A stretch of 64,000 nt of DNA from JBBQYD01 sp942493075 (GTDB taxonomy: Bacteria > Verrucomicrobiota > Verrucomicrobiia > Limisphaerales > UBA8199), in assembly GCA_942493075.1 (NCBI GenBank), contig OW818681.1, positions 3,162,001 through 3,226,000 of the forward strand, read 5' to 3'. Shown here piece after piece: positions 53,035-61,885 of this stretch. Position numbers and translations under genes: made by a program. Position 1 is the first letter of the stretch. Every line of letters starts with the position of its first letter. Under the pieces are notes generated by a model. The model was not told where the DNA came from, did no database searches, and saw only the letters and a list, made by a program, of their open reading frames with translations.

Positions 53035-54651
53035 CTAAAAGTCCTTGAAGTCGTCTTCGAGTTTAGGACCGGCGCTCTGTGGATTCTTGCGTTGCGCCCC
53101 GTTTGTTATGGTGGAAACAAATACCGGCTTGCTCTGATTGTGACCATTTCTGTGGCCGTCATGCGAGGACACTGAGGCCCTCACAGACACGGCAGCCTTG
53201 GATTGCGGTGCGCGGGCTGATCCGGTTCCCAGGACCAACCGCTCCAAATCCTGGATGGCGGCGCGGAGGGACCCGGCCTGCGCATTCAGTTCTTCCGCTG
53301 CGCTGGCGTTTTCCTCTGCGTTGGCCGCGTTGCTTTGGGTCACCTTATCCATTTGGCTAACTGCCGTATTTACCTGGCCGATGCCCTGACTCTGTTCCTT
53401 GGAGGCATTAGCGATTTCGCCAACCAGTTCATCCGCACGCCGGACTTTATCCACAATGGTCAGCAGGCTGTTGGCCACCTTTCCACTAATAACGGCGCCA
53501 TGCTCACTTTTCGCCATGGAATCCGCAATCTTGTCGGCGGTTTCTTTGGCTGCGGACGCAGCCCGCTGCGCCAGATTTCGCACCTCGTCGGCCACAACTG
53601 CAAAGCCAAGACCGGCTTCCCCGGCTCGCGCCGCTTCCACAGCGGCATTGAGGGCCAGGAGATTCGTCTGGAATGCTATTTCGTCAATAGTCTTCAGAAT
53701 TTTGGAGATGTTGTTGCTGGCAGCCTTTATCTCGGCGGTAGCGCGGGTCATCTCGTTCATGTCTAAGGCCCCTGCTTCGGCAGCCGTACGCGCTTCAGTG
53801 GCGAATGCCTTGGCGTTCTCGGCATTACTCGCGTTGCGTTGGGTCATACTGGAGATTTCCTCAAGAGAAGCGCTGGTCTCCTCTAGCGAAGCCGCCTGTT
53901 CGCTCGCGCCCTCAGCCATGGACTGGCTTGCCGCCGCAATGTTGTCCGATGCCGAAGCGCTCTCGTGTGCACTGGTTGAAAGGGATTGGATCGTAGCCAT
54001 AATGGGCTTCGTTATCGAGCGCGCCATAAAGAAGCAGAGGCCCAGACCTGCCAATCCAATGCCGACCGAAGCAAGGATTATCCTCACAAGCATGGCTCGC
54101 ACTTCAGCCTGCACATCATCAAGGTAAATCCCGGAACCGATAATCCACCCCCATTCAGGCACCAACTTCACATAGGAAACTTTAGGCACTGCCCCGGAGT
54201 GGCCAGCTTTGGCAAATGAGTATTCCACCCAGCCACCACCGCTTTTCCGGCAGACTTCCGCCATCTCGACAAAAAACTTCTTTCCAGTGGGATCGGTGTC
54301 ATCAGACAGGTCCTGGCCATCCAACTCCGGCTTCATGGGGTGCATGATCATCCTGGGCTGCAAGTCATTGATCCAAAAGTAGCCATCCTTGCCGTATCTC
54401 AAGACCTTTACTGCTTCTTTGGCCTTCGCTTGAGCAACATCGACAGGCAGGGCGTTGGATCGGGCTTGTCGCACGTAGTAATCTATCGCTCCCCAAGCCG
54501 CTTCCACGACATGCTGGGTCGCTAGTCCCTTCTCCTCATGCATGATGCTGCGCGTCCGAAAGGCGTACCAACCAAACGCGATGGAATAGCACAGAATGAT
54601 GGCGACGCCGATCAGGGTGATTCGAGTGGAAAGTTTGAGGTTCGTTTTCAT
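53035..54651 (-). CDS. Methyl-accepting chemotaxis protein with Cache-type sensor
   Basis: A 538-residue chemoreceptor from the ATG at 54651. One transmembrane helix (ITLIGVAIILCYSIAFGWYAF) leads into a periplasmic sCache_2-like domain (ARSNALPVDVAQAKAKEAV, DGYFWINDLQPRMIMHPM, DGQDLSDDTDPTGKKFFVEM), then a second helix (MLVRIILASVGIGLAGLGL) and a cytoplasmic signalling hairpin. The tip has FQTNLLALNAAVEAARAGEAG, the CheW/CheA-binding site. The C-terminal tail is rich in Ser, Gln and Asn. No HAMP domain is evident. No che gene lies nearby, so it is an orphan receptor. The open frame extends to 54696, but 54651 begins with a better signal-anchor; its leader is structured (see 54679-54719). Confidence 0.92.
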   Translation of the reverse strand: MKTNLKLSTRITLIGVAIILCYSIAFGWYAFRTRSIMHEEKGLATQHVVEAAWGAIDYYVRQARSNALPVDVAQAKAKEAVKVLRYGKDGYFWINDLQPRMIMHPMKPELDGQDLSDDTDPTGKKFFVEMAEVCRKSGGGWVEYSFAKAGHSGAVPKVSYVKLVPEWGWIIGSGIYLDDVQAEVRAMLVRIILASVGIGLAGLGLCFFMARSITKPIMATIQSLSTSAHESASASDNIAAASQSMAEGASEQAASLEETSASLEEISSMTQRNASNAENAKAFATEARTAAEAGALDMNEMTRATAEIKAASNNISKILKTIDEIAFQTNLLALNAAVEAARAGEAGLGFAVVADEVRNLAQRAASAAKETADKIADSMAKSEHGAVISGKVANSLLTIVDKVRRADELVGEIANASKEQSQGIGQVNTAVSQMDKVTQSNAANAEENASAAEELNAQAGSLRAAIQDLERLVLGTGSARAPQSKAAVSVRASVSSHDGHRNGHNQSKPVFVSTITNGAQRKNPQSAGPKLEDDFKDF

Positions 54652-54678
54652 ATGGATCGAGCTTTCTAAACACATCAA

Positions 54679-54719
54679 GGCACAGACATCCCGCATTCTC
54701 AGCGGTTTGCGTCTGTGCC
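54679..54719 (-). ncRNA. Hairpin with internal loop in the chemoreceptor leader
   Basis: Read on the minus strand, a 9-bp stem (GGCACAGAC with GTCTGTGCC) encloses an internal loop (GCAAA opposite GAT) and a second stem (CCGC with GCGG) with a TGAGAAT loop. It ends 27 bases before the start codon at 54651. The internal-loop strand GCAAACC followed by GGGA resembles one half of the c-di-GMP-I riboswitch core, but the second half (GCAAAGCC) is missing. A structured leader or attenuator is a candidate only. Confidence 0.4.
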
Positions 54720-55177
54720 TTTACTTGCAGGCCGTAATCCTGCACGTATAAGCCGCCAAAGCCATGCGACCACCTGGCCGCTTCTTTGGCACCAACCTCT
54801 CGGTGAAAGGCTCGCGTTTAGTATATCGGCCAGTAAGTGTTAAACTTAAATGGATTCAGGTTTTCCCTGATAAGGGGGTAAGGCGGCAGCCTGATGTCGA
54901 CGCTGCTGCCTATCTCTAGCCAGCCCCAGTCTCTGAGTTGGTCTGCGTCCCCGTTTCCAGCGTGCTATTTCGATCCGTCGATTAACCGGGAAGAGGAGGT
55001 GAAAACCTGAGGGTCTCTCTACAACTTTTCCTTGTGTTTCCCATTAGGTGGATGATTGTACTTCCACAATCCAAACCCCGCATCCGGAGCGCGAACGACA
55101 TGCAAAGAAACAAAGGCCTGGCGATGGCATTGGCGGACCTGACTGAACGGTCTGAGATCGTTTCAACCGAGGTCGAA
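54720..55177. other. Divergent region between the chemoreceptor and adk
   Basis: No gene is visible. On the minus strand two further small hairpins occur upstream of the leader hairpin: TGCAGG with CCTGCA (complement of 54726-54744) and GCCAAAG with CTTTGGC (complement of about 54754-54789). The adk frame is open from 55034, but the first part does not look like adenylate kinase. The promoters of both divergent genes should lie here; I cannot place them reliably. Confidence 0.4.
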
Positions 55178-55849
55178 ATGCAGGCTCCTATCCACTTGGT
55201 GCTGCTCGGACCGCCTGGCGTGGGAAAAGGCACCCAGGCAGACATGCTCTGCCAGGACCTCGGAGCTCACCACCTCTCCACCGGCGATATCTTACGCTCC
55301 GCCAATAACTTGGACCCAAACGAACGTTCCCCTGCCATCACAGCGGCGCTGGAGTTTATGCGGCGGGGTGACTTGGTGCCGGACTCCACGATTCTAGCGC
55401 TGGTCGAGGAGCACTTGGATTACCTGTCGGATCAACAAAGTTTTTTGCTGGATGGCTTTCCCCGAACTGTGAACCAGGCCTTGGCGCTGGATCGCATGCT
55501 CAACAGGCGGGAACTCAGGCTGGATGCGGTACTGAGCTATGATTTGCCGGTGGACCAAATCGTTGAGCGTTTAAGTGGACGTCGAACCTGTCCGACCTGC
55601 AAATCCGTGTTTCACGTTACGGCGCGTCCACCGGAGAAACGCGGCATTTGTGATCATTGCGGCTCGCGGTTGATCCAGCGTGAGGACGACCGACCGCAGT
55701 CAATTCGGGTGCGGCTGGCAGCTTACGAGGACAACACCGCTCCGCTGGCGGAGTTGTATAATCGCCGTGGCCTGCTGGTTCGCATCCCGGCTGACGGCTC
55801 CCCTGAGGAAGTCCTGGGCCGTTCCCTGGAGATTCTGCAGACAGCCTGA
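55178..55849 (+). CDS. adk: Adenylate kinase
   Basis: A 223-residue nucleoside monophosphate kinase (ATP + AMP to 2 ADP) from the ATG at 55178, which has GAGG five to six bases upstream and gives the usual family length; open sequence upstream to 55034 would add 48 odd residues. The P-loop is GPPGVGKGTQ; LSTGDILR binds AMP; LLDGFPRTVNQA is the conserved Arg motif. The LID domain carries four cysteines in CPTC and CDHC, a structural zinc site as in Gram-positive and many other adenylate kinases. Cytoplasmic, stand-alone here rather than next to secY. Confidence 0.92.
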   Translation: MQAPIHLVLLGPPGVGKGTQADMLCQDLGAHHLSTGDILRSANNLDPNERSPAITAALEFMRRGDLVPDSTILALVEEHLDYLSDQQSFLLDGFPRTVNQALALDRMLNRRELRLDAVLSYDLPVDQIVERLSGRRTCPTCKSVFHVTARPPEKRGICDHCGSRLIQREDDRPQSIRVRLAAYEDNTAPLAELYNRRGLLVRIPADGSPEEVLGRSLEILQTA

Positions 55850-55875
55850 CAATTCCCTTGCCTGGCAAATGCGAA

Positions 55876-55903
55876 GGGCCGCCCTACTCGCGCAGGACGG
55901 CCC
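55876..55903. terminator. Hairpin between convergent adk and ppdK
   Basis: GGGCCGCCCT (55876-55885) pairs with AGGACGGCCC (55894-55903) with one mismatch and an 8-base loop. There is no T-run on either side, so it is a weak bidirectional terminator between the two convergent genes. Confidence 0.5.
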
Positions 55904-55927
55904 CTCGATGATAGCTAAGATTTGAGG

Positions 55928-58687
55928 TTACTTCTTTTTCTTCGCTTTTGGCGCAGCGGCTGAAGCCTCACCCTCGAGCGCAGCTTGAGCAGCGGCCAAA
56001 CGAGCGACCGGCACGCGGAACGGCGAGCAACTGACATAGGTCAGGCCGGCGCGGTGACAGAACTTCACGCTTTCCGGGTCGCCACCGTGTTCGCCGCAGA
56101 TACCCAGCTTGATGCCAGGACGGGTCTTGTTGCCCTTATCGACGGCCATCTGGATCAACTGACCCACGCCAGTCTGATCGATTGAAGCGAACGGATTCTT
56201 CTTCACGATTTCCAGCTCGGTGTAGGCCGAGAGGAAGGAACCGGAGTCGTCGCGGCTCATGCCCAGAGTCGTCTGGGTGAGGTCGTTCGTGCCGAAGCTG
56301 AAGAACTCAGCGGTCTGAGCAATCTCGTCGGCCGTGAGGGCACCACGAGGCACTTCGATCATCGTGCCGACCATGTAGGTGAACTTCACCTTCTTCTCGG
56401 CCATGACTTCCTTGGCAACGCGGTGAACGATCTCAACCTGCAAATCGAGCTCCTTCTTGAAACCGACGAGCGGGATCATGATCTCGGGCTTCACTTTGAT
56501 GCCGGACTTCTGGACTTCAGCAGCCGCTTCGAACACGGCACGGGCCTGCATCTCGGAGATCTCGTTGTAAACCAATCCGAGGCGGCAACCACGGAAACCG
56601 AGCATCGGGTTGAATTCATGAAGATCCTTCACGCGTTGGGTGATCTTCTCCACGGGGATGCCCATCTTCTCGGCCAGCAGGTTCTGCGACGCATGGTCAT
56701 GCGGCAGGAATTCGTGCAACGGTGGGTCGAGGAAGCGGATGGTCGCGGGCAAGCCCTTGAGCTCTTTGAAGATACCGGCGAAGTCGCTCTTTTGGTAAGG
56801 AAGCAGTTTGCCGAGGGCCTTCTGACGGTCTTCTTTGTTGTCAGCCAGGATCATCTCGCGCATTGCATCAATGCGGTTTCCTTCGAAGAACATGTGTTCC
56901 GTGCGGCAGAGACCGATGCCCGTAGCGCCGAACGCGACAGCGTTAGCTGTTTGTTCCGGAGTATCGGAGTTTGTGCGCACTTGCAGCCGGGTAACCTTGG
57001 AGCACCAGTCCATCAGGGTCTTGAACAGGGTGTAGGTTTCGCTCTTCTTGCCATCCAGAGACTTTTCAACGAGCACCTGGACGATTTCAGAGGCGGCAGT
57101 CTTGATCTCGCCGGAGTAAACGGTGCCAAGGGTACCGTTAATGGAGATATAGTCGCCTTCTTTCCACGTCTGGCCATCGGCGCTCAGAGTGCGGGTGTCG
57201 TAATCGATTTGCAGGCTGCCGGCACCGCAGACGCATACCTTGCCCATTTGACGGGCAACGAGTGCTGCGTGCGAGCTGACGCCACCTTTGGCCGTAAGAA
57301 TGCCTTCGGCGGCGATCATACCGCGGAGATCTTCCGGTGTGGTTTCATTGCGGACCAGGAGGACGCGTTCGCCCTTTTCAGCGGCGGCAACGGCACGTTC
57401 CCAGCTTAGGTAGATTTTGCCTGAGCCAGCGCCAGGGCCCGCGGGGAGGCCTTTGGCAACAACCTTTGCGGCCTTTTCGGCTTTAAGGTCGAAAATAGGA
57501 GCCAGGAGCTGATCCAATTGGTCAGCCGGGTTGCGCCTGATGGCTGTCTTCCAGTCAATCAGCTTCTCCTTGGTCATATCCATGGAGAACTTCAATGCAG
57601 CCATCGCCGTACGCTTGCCGTTACGGGTCTGGAGCATGAATACTTTCCCTTCCTGGATGGTGAACTCGAAGTCCTGCACATCCTTGAAGTGCTTCTCCAG
57701 ATTCTTGCGAATGACTTCCAGGTCGTCATAGGCCTTGGGCATCTGCTTCTTGAGCTCAGCCACCGGTTCCGGGGTGCGGATACCAGCCACCACGTCTTCG
57801 CCCTGGGCGTTGATCAGGAATTCGCCGTAGAATTCCTTAACACCGTTGGCCGGATTACGGGTGAAGGCCACACCGGAGCCCGAGTTCTCGCCCGTGTTGC
57901 CGTAAACCATCGCCTGCACGTTGACAGCCGTTCCCCATTCAGTCGGGATGTTGTACTTGCGGCGGTAAACATTTGCGCGATCGTTCATCCAGGAACCGAA
58001 CACGGCGCCCACCGCGCCCCAGAGCTGCTTCCAGGGGTCCTGCGGAAATTCTTTGCCCGTGCGCTCTTTGATCAGAGCCTTGAACCGATTCACCATGTCT
58101 TTCAGGTCGTCAACCGTGAGCTTGGTGTCCTCAATGTTCTCGCTGTGCTTTTCGTGCTTGAGCTCTTCGATTAGGACTTCGAACGGCTCATGATCTTCAC
58201 CAGCGCGCTTCTGCACGCCCATCACAACGTCGCCATACATCTGGACGAATCGGCGATAGCAATCCCAGGCGAAACGCTCGTTTTTGGTCGCCTTCACGAG
58301 GGCGAGCACTGTCACATCATTCAAGCCGAGGTTGAGGATGGTGTCCATCATGCCGGGCATCGAATCCCGCGCACCGGAACGCACGGAGACCAGCAGCGGC
58401 ATGGCCGCTTTATCTCCGAACTTCGTGCCCATGACTTTTTCGATGAAGGCGATGCCTGCCTTTGCCTGCGCATCCAGGACCTTGGGGTAGGTCCGCTTGT
58501 TGGCGTAGTAGTAGGTGCAGACCTCTGTGGTGATGGTAAAGCCTGGAGGCACCGGCAGGCCGATGCGGCTCATCTCGGCAAGGTTCGCACCTTTGCCGCC
58601 GAGCAAGGGCTTCATCTGCCCATTGCCATCGGCTTTCTTATTGCCAAATGTGTAAACGTATTTCGCGGATTTCGTCTTGGTTGCCAT
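55928..58687 (-). CDS. ppdK: Pyruvate, phosphate dikinase
   Basis: A 919-residue enzyme interconverting pyruvate + ATP + Pi and phosphoenolpyruvate + AMP + PPi. The N-terminal ATP-grasp half has VYTFGNKKADGNGQMKPLLGGKGANLAEM in outline; note LLGGKGANL. The swivelling His domain has TAKGGVSSHAALVARQMGKVCV with the phospho-accepting His. The C-terminal PEP barrel has the ICGEHGGDPESV motif with the catalytic Cys. Length is close to the usual 870-900 plus a lysine-rich tail (AAPKAKKKK). The gene stands alone and converges on adk. A long opposite-strand frame here is a shadow. Confidence 0.98.
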   Translation of the reverse strand: MATKTKSAKYVYTFGNKKADGNGQMKPLLGGKGANLAEMSRIGLPVPPGFTITTEVCTYYYANKRTYPKVLDAQAKAGIAFIEKVMGTKFGDKAAMPLLVSVRSGARDSMPGMMDTILNLGLNDVTVLALVKATKNERFAWDCYRRFVQMYGDVVMGVQKRAGEDHEPFEVLIEELKHEKHSENIEDTKLTVDDLKDMVNRFKALIKERTGKEFPQDPWKQLWGAVGAVFGSWMNDRANVYRRKYNIPTEWGTAVNVQAMVYGNTGENSGSGVAFTRNPANGVKEFYGEFLINAQGEDVVAGIRTPEPVAELKKQMPKAYDDLEVIRKNLEKHFKDVQDFEFTIQEGKVFMLQTRNGKRTAMAALKFSMDMTKEKLIDWKTAIRRNPADQLDQLLAPIFDLKAEKAAKVVAKGLPAGPGAGSGKIYLSWERAVAAAEKGERVLLVRNETTPEDLRGMIAAEGILTAKGGVSSHAALVARQMGKVCVCGAGSLQIDYDTRTLSADGQTWKEGDYISINGTLGTVYSGEIKTAASEIVQVLVEKSLDGKKSETYTLFKTLMDWCSKVTRLQVRTNSDTPEQTANAVAFGATGIGLCRTEHMFFEGNRIDAMREMILADNKEDRQKALGKLLPYQKSDFAGIFKELKGLPATIRFLDPPLHEFLPHDHASQNLLAEKMGIPVEKITQRVKDLHEFNPMLGFRGCRLGLVYNEISEMQARAVFEAAAEVQKSGIKVKPEIMIPLVGFKKELDLQVEIVHRVAKEVMAEKKVKFTYMVGTMIEVPRGALTADEIAQTAEFFSFGTNDLTQTTLGMSRDDSGSFLSAYTELEIVKKNPFASIDQTGVGQLIQMAVDKGNKTRPGIKLGICGEHGGDPESVKFCHRAGLTYVSCSPFRVPVARLAAAQAALEGEASAAAPKAKKKK

Positions 58688-58876
58688 AGTTGTGTGCTAG
58701 TGAAAAAAGTTTTCGACGGAAAAAATTTCACAGAAACAGCGGTGCCGACTCTAACAAAGCCGCACAGCCTGTCAACGGACGAGTTTGACTGTTGACCCGG
58801 AAATCACGGTTTTCCCCGCTTTTTGGTGGGTCTTGACGCTTTGAAGAGATTAACCTAGCGTTCGGACCGGCAAACC

Positions 58877-59476
58877 ATGACCCGCCTAATAATCAGCTTT
58901 TGTGTTCTGCTTGCATGCACCGCCTTGGGTGAACCGGATGTCAGCACCAATCGTCCTGCTGGCTGGGCGCAACCTCTGCGGGTCGAGGGAGTTCCCAATC
59001 TTCATATCCTCAGCACGAACCTCTACCGGAGCGCGCAGCCGACCAGGAAAGGGATGCAACACCTGGAGGCCTTGGGAGTTAAAACCGTCATCAACCTGCG
59101 CTCCTTCAATTCCGATCGGTCTGAACTCAAAGGCACGAAACTGCAACGGGCTCACATTTACATGAAAGCGTGGCACCCGGAGCACAAGGAGATACTCGAA
59201 TTCCTCCACCTCGCGACTGATACCAATCGCACGCCTGTTCTGGTCCATTGCCAGCATGGAGCGGATCGCACGGGGACAATGTGCGCTGTTTACCGAATGG
59301 TTGTTCAGGGCTGGACAAAAGAGGAAGCATTACGAGAGATGCAGGACGGAGGTTTCGGATATCATGCCATTTGGAAAAACCTTCCACCATGGATCTCGAA
59401 GCTCGATATCGAGTCGATACGGCGGGAGCTGGGAATCAAAAACAATCCACACCGAGACGATCAACTTCCCCGCTGA
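58877..59476 (+). CDS. Exported dual-specificity/tyrosine phosphatase-like protein
   Basis: A 199-residue protein with a signal peptide (LIISFCVLLACTALGEPD) and a cysteine-based phosphatase fold. The P-loop is VHCQHGADRTG, fitting HCxxGxxR with the nucleophile Cys and the Arg. Before it, LYRSAQPTRKGMQHLEALGVKTVINLRS is the typical opening of plant-type atypical DSP or DUF442-like phosphatases (in outline; RSAQP). The general-acid Asp loop may be WHPEHKE, which lacks an obvious Asp. The signal shows it acts outside the cytoplasm. Substrate may be a phosphoinositide, phosphoprotein or sugar phosphate; not determined. Confidence 0.85.
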   Translation: MTRLIISFCVLLACTALGEPDVSTNRPAGWAQPLRVEGVPNLHILSTNLYRSAQPTRKGMQHLEALGVKTVINLRSFNSDRSELKGTKLQRAHIYMKAWHPEHKEILEFLHLATDTNRTPVLVHCQHGADRTGTMCAVYRMVVQGWTKEEALREMQDGGFGYHAIWKNLPPWISKLDIESIRRELGIKNNPHRDDQLPR

Positions 59477-59554
59477 CCCCGGAGCCCCCCGGCCAAACCT
59501 TTTGCCGAGGCGGTAGCTTGTTGTCCTGAGTTGCTGTACTCCTTTGTAGCTTTC

Positions 59555-60403
59555 TTAACTCTTGATATCTCGCGCGTGGAAACACGCAGCTCCTATCAGG
59601 AATGCCGTGATGCTGAACGCCGAAAGCACACATACCGATTCCCCAATCCGCCACCAGGGCGTGGGATCAGCATAGATCACCAGCCATGAGCGGAAGTGGT
59701 GCGTCAAAGAGAAACGATCAAACCGGTCAAAAAACGGGATTCCCTCAAGGACCAGATTCAGGAAAAGATAGGAGAGCGCCAGGATGCTCGCCGCCGCGGG
59801 TTTCATGTTCAGGCAGGAAAACATGAATGCCAGCGCCATGATGGAACATGCGTTCAGCGTGATCAAAAGCTGAGACCACGCATAGTGCCACAGCCCGTCG
59901 CTGGCACTCAGAACGTTAAATACCGAGTCGGGAGCGAACCCCGGAGAAAAGACAAACATCCCTTTCCAGGGAAACCAGATCATGGCGAAGCCGAGGGCAG
60001 TTCCTCCAAGTGTAAGCACTAATGCCGCACAGAAGATGATGCCGGCAACCCATTTCAGCAGCAGCAGCCTGAAACGCGAGACCGGGCGCGAGAGAATCAT
60101 CCGGAGCGTCCCATCCTCCGTCTCCTTGGCTACCAAATCCCCACCCACAAGGGCGGTGTAGAGCGGTAACAGGAGAATGATCTGCGGGATCAACATGATG
60201 ACTGCAACCGTCAATGCAGAGATAAACTCCTCCGCAATATACCCGTTGCCCTGCAACAGACGCTCCATATCGGTTCTCCAGCGGGTGAAGCGAAAGACCA
60301 GCAGCATGGCGTTTTGAGCCAGCAGGAACGCCCCGAAACCTATGTAGGTTCGTTTCTTGCCGAAAAGTTTCCAGAGCTCGTTGCGTAATTGGAGGAGAAA
60401 CAT
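59555..60403 (-). CDS. ABC transporter permease (ABC-2 type)
   Basis: About 282 residues from the ATG at 60403 (MFLLQLRNELWKLFGKKRTYIG), seven bases after the stop of the ATPase gene; the upstream open frame to 60628 is a shadow of the ATPase gene. Six hydrophobic segments are visible, including ALTVAVIMLIPQIILLLPLY and the typical GDLVAKETEDGTLRMILSRPVSRFR cytoplasmic loop of ABC-2 permeases (in outline; note EDGTLRMILSRPVSR). Together with the ATPase it should move a substrate, drug or polysaccharide across the membrane, or act in gliding or cell-surface functions. Substrate unknown. It is the last gene of a four-gene operon. Confidence 0.88.
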   Translation of the reverse strand: MFLLQLRNELWKLFGKKRTYIGFGAFLLAQNAMLLVFRFTRWRTDMERLLQGNGYIAEEFISALTVAVIMLIPQIILLLPLYTALVGGDLVAKETEDGTLRMILSRPVSRFRLLLLKWVAGIIFCAALVLTLGGTALGFAMIWFPWKGMFVFSPGFAPDSVFNVLSASDGLWHYAWSQLLITLNACSIMALAFMFSCLNMKPAAASILALSYLFLNLVLEGIPFFDRFDRFSLTHHFRSWLVIYADPTPWWRIGESVCVLSAFSITAFLIGAACFHARDIKS

Positions 60404-60410
60404 GCGTGCC

Positions 60411-61319
60411 CTATTTTTGTGAATCGTCGGAGGCCTGGCCCAAAAGCGAGAGATAAAATGATTCAACGGAATCCTGCTCGCGCAATATCTCGTGAACCTG
60501 GAAACCCTGCTGCACGAGGCAGCACACGACCTCGTGGGTCTCTTTTCCCGGGACGAGCGAAACCAGATCGCCTGCCCGCGTGGACAAGATGAGGCCCGCC
60601 TTGATGAGCGCCTGGGCGGCACCTTCAAATGAATTGGTCTTCAATCGCACCCACTCGCTTCCTCCGCGCGCCTGGTCCATGGTTCCTTCAAAGACTTTTT
60701 TGCCCTTGTTGAGCACCGCAATGCGAGTGCACAACTGCTCAACCTCGTTGAGCAGATGCGAAGAAAGCAGAATCGTCAGGCCCAGCTCCCGCCGAAGCCG
60801 CTGGATCGTCAGCCGCATCTCGTAGATGCCCTCGGGATCAAGACCATCGCTGGGTTCATCCAAAATCAGGAGCCGCGGGTTAGGCAACAGGGCTTGCGCC
60901 AGCGCCAGCCGCGCCCTCATGCCGTGCGAGTAGGTTCGCACTTTTGCATTCTCCTTCCCGGATAACCCGACCCATTCGACCACTTCTAGAATCCGAGACC
61001 TCGGAGTGGCCGCCGTGTAAGAACTCAGCACCTCCAGGTTCCGGTAGCCGGACAGGTAATCATAGAAAGCCGGGCTTTCGAAAATAGCGCCAACCTTGTG
61101 TAAAGCCTCCTGACGGTGAGCAAACACGTCATGTCCACAGATGCGCGCCGTTCCTGTTCCTGGCCAAACCTGTCCCAACATGATGCCTATTGCCGTGCTT
61201 TTCCCTGCGCCATTTCTGCCCAGCAATCCGAAGATCTCCCCTTCGGGGACGGCTAGATCAAGCGCATCGAGAGCCTTGTTCGAACCAAACTCCTTGGTGA
61301 TCTTCTTTAGTTCAATCAT
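60411..61319 (-). CDS. ABC transporter ATP-binding protein (ABC-2 type)
   Basis: A 302-residue nucleotide-binding subunit. Walker A is GLLGRNGAGKSTAIG; the signature is RTYSHGMRARLALAQAL (a modified LSGGQ: YSHGMRARLA, seen in many CcmA-like ATPases); Walker B is LLILDEPSDGLDPEG; the H-loop His follows ILLSSHLLNEV. A C-terminal extension of about 90 residues (DLVSLVPGKETHEVVCCL) is usual for the DrrA-type group. The start is 2 bases after the pseudopilin stop, and the permease follows 7 bases after its own stop, so all are in one operon. Confidence 0.95.
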   Translation of the reverse strand: MIELKKITKEFGSNKALDALDLAVPEGEIFGLLGRNGAGKSTAIGIMLGQVWPGTGTARICGHDVFAHRQEALHKVGAIFESPAFYDYLSGYRNLEVLSSYTAATPRSRILEVVEWVGLSGKENAKVRTYSHGMRARLALAQALLPNPRLLILDEPSDGLDPEGIYEMRLTIQRLRRELGLTILLSSHLLNEVEQLCTRIAVLNKGKKVFEGTMDQARGGSEWVRLKTNSFEGAAQALIKAGLILSTRAGDLVSLVPGKETHEVVCCLVQQGFQVHEILREQDSVESFYLSLLGQASDDSQK

Positions 61320-61321
61320 GG

Positions 61322-61885
61322 CTACTGTTTAATCGTGCCTTCGATCGCCAGCAGGTTTTTGATGTGCCCATCTGCGTAGAGGAAGTTCTGGCCTTTCTTC
61401 GCTCCGCGTGCCTTATGAAAGTTTTCCTTGTCGAACATCAAGGGAATCTGGTGAGTGCTGAACTCCATCTGCATCACTTTGAACCGGTCGGCGTTTTGAC
61501 CGTTTAGGAGGCTATTCCAAGAGTAGCTTGAGCGCGTGCGTTCATAAAGTCCGTCGAGATCAGAGGGGCACTTGAGAACCCGGATGTTCCCCAGTTGTTG
61601 AGCCAGCACCTTGTCCGGCCCCGGCAGTTCATTTGTAGTCGTGGTGGACTGATCCCTCATGATGGGCAGGCGGTTGCTGTTCTCCTCCACATAAATCTGG
61701 ATGGCGATGCCGATTTGCCGAAGGTTGCTCAAGCAGGCTGTGGCGCGCCCTGATTCCCTTGCACGATTGACGGCGGGCATCAACAAGGCAGCCAGGACCG
61801 AGATGATCGCGATCACTACGAGAAGTTCAACCAGAGTGAACGCTCGACGAAACCGGGCTCCTGCCGATGTGCCAAAAGGTGTCAT
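61322..61885 (-). CDS. Prepilin-type N-terminal cleavage/methylation domain protein
   Basis: A 187-residue pseudopilin. The leader ends RRAFTLVELLVVIAIISVL with the Glu at position 5 after the cleavage point and a hydrophobic helix. The body shows CLSNLRQIGIAIQIYVEENSNRLP, CPSDLDG and a late FLYADGHIKNLL, with a DG motif as in PVC-type pseudopilins. Its ATG overlaps the stop of the preceding coiled-coil protein gene (ATGA), and the ABC ATPase gene starts 2 bases after its own stop. Position inside an ABC operon is unusual for pseudopilins. Confidence 0.88.
   Translation of the reverse strand: MTPFGTSAGARFRRAFTLVELLVVIAIISVLAALLMPAVNRARESGRATACLSNLRQIGIAIQIYVEENSNRLPIMRDQSTTTTNELPGPDKVLAQQLGNIRVLKCPSDLDGLYERTRSSYSWNSLLNGQNADRFKVMQMEFSTHQIPLMFDKENFHKARGAKKGQNFLYADGHIKNLLAIEGTIKQ

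Noticed and set aside
54652..54790. A complete c-di-GMP-I riboswitch before the chemoreceptor
   Set aside because: Only one of the two conserved core segments is present, so it is reported only as a structured leader.
56423..57409. A 328-codon open frame on the plus strand across ppdK
   Set aside because: Antisense shadow of ppdK, with low-complexity His- and Leu-rich translation.
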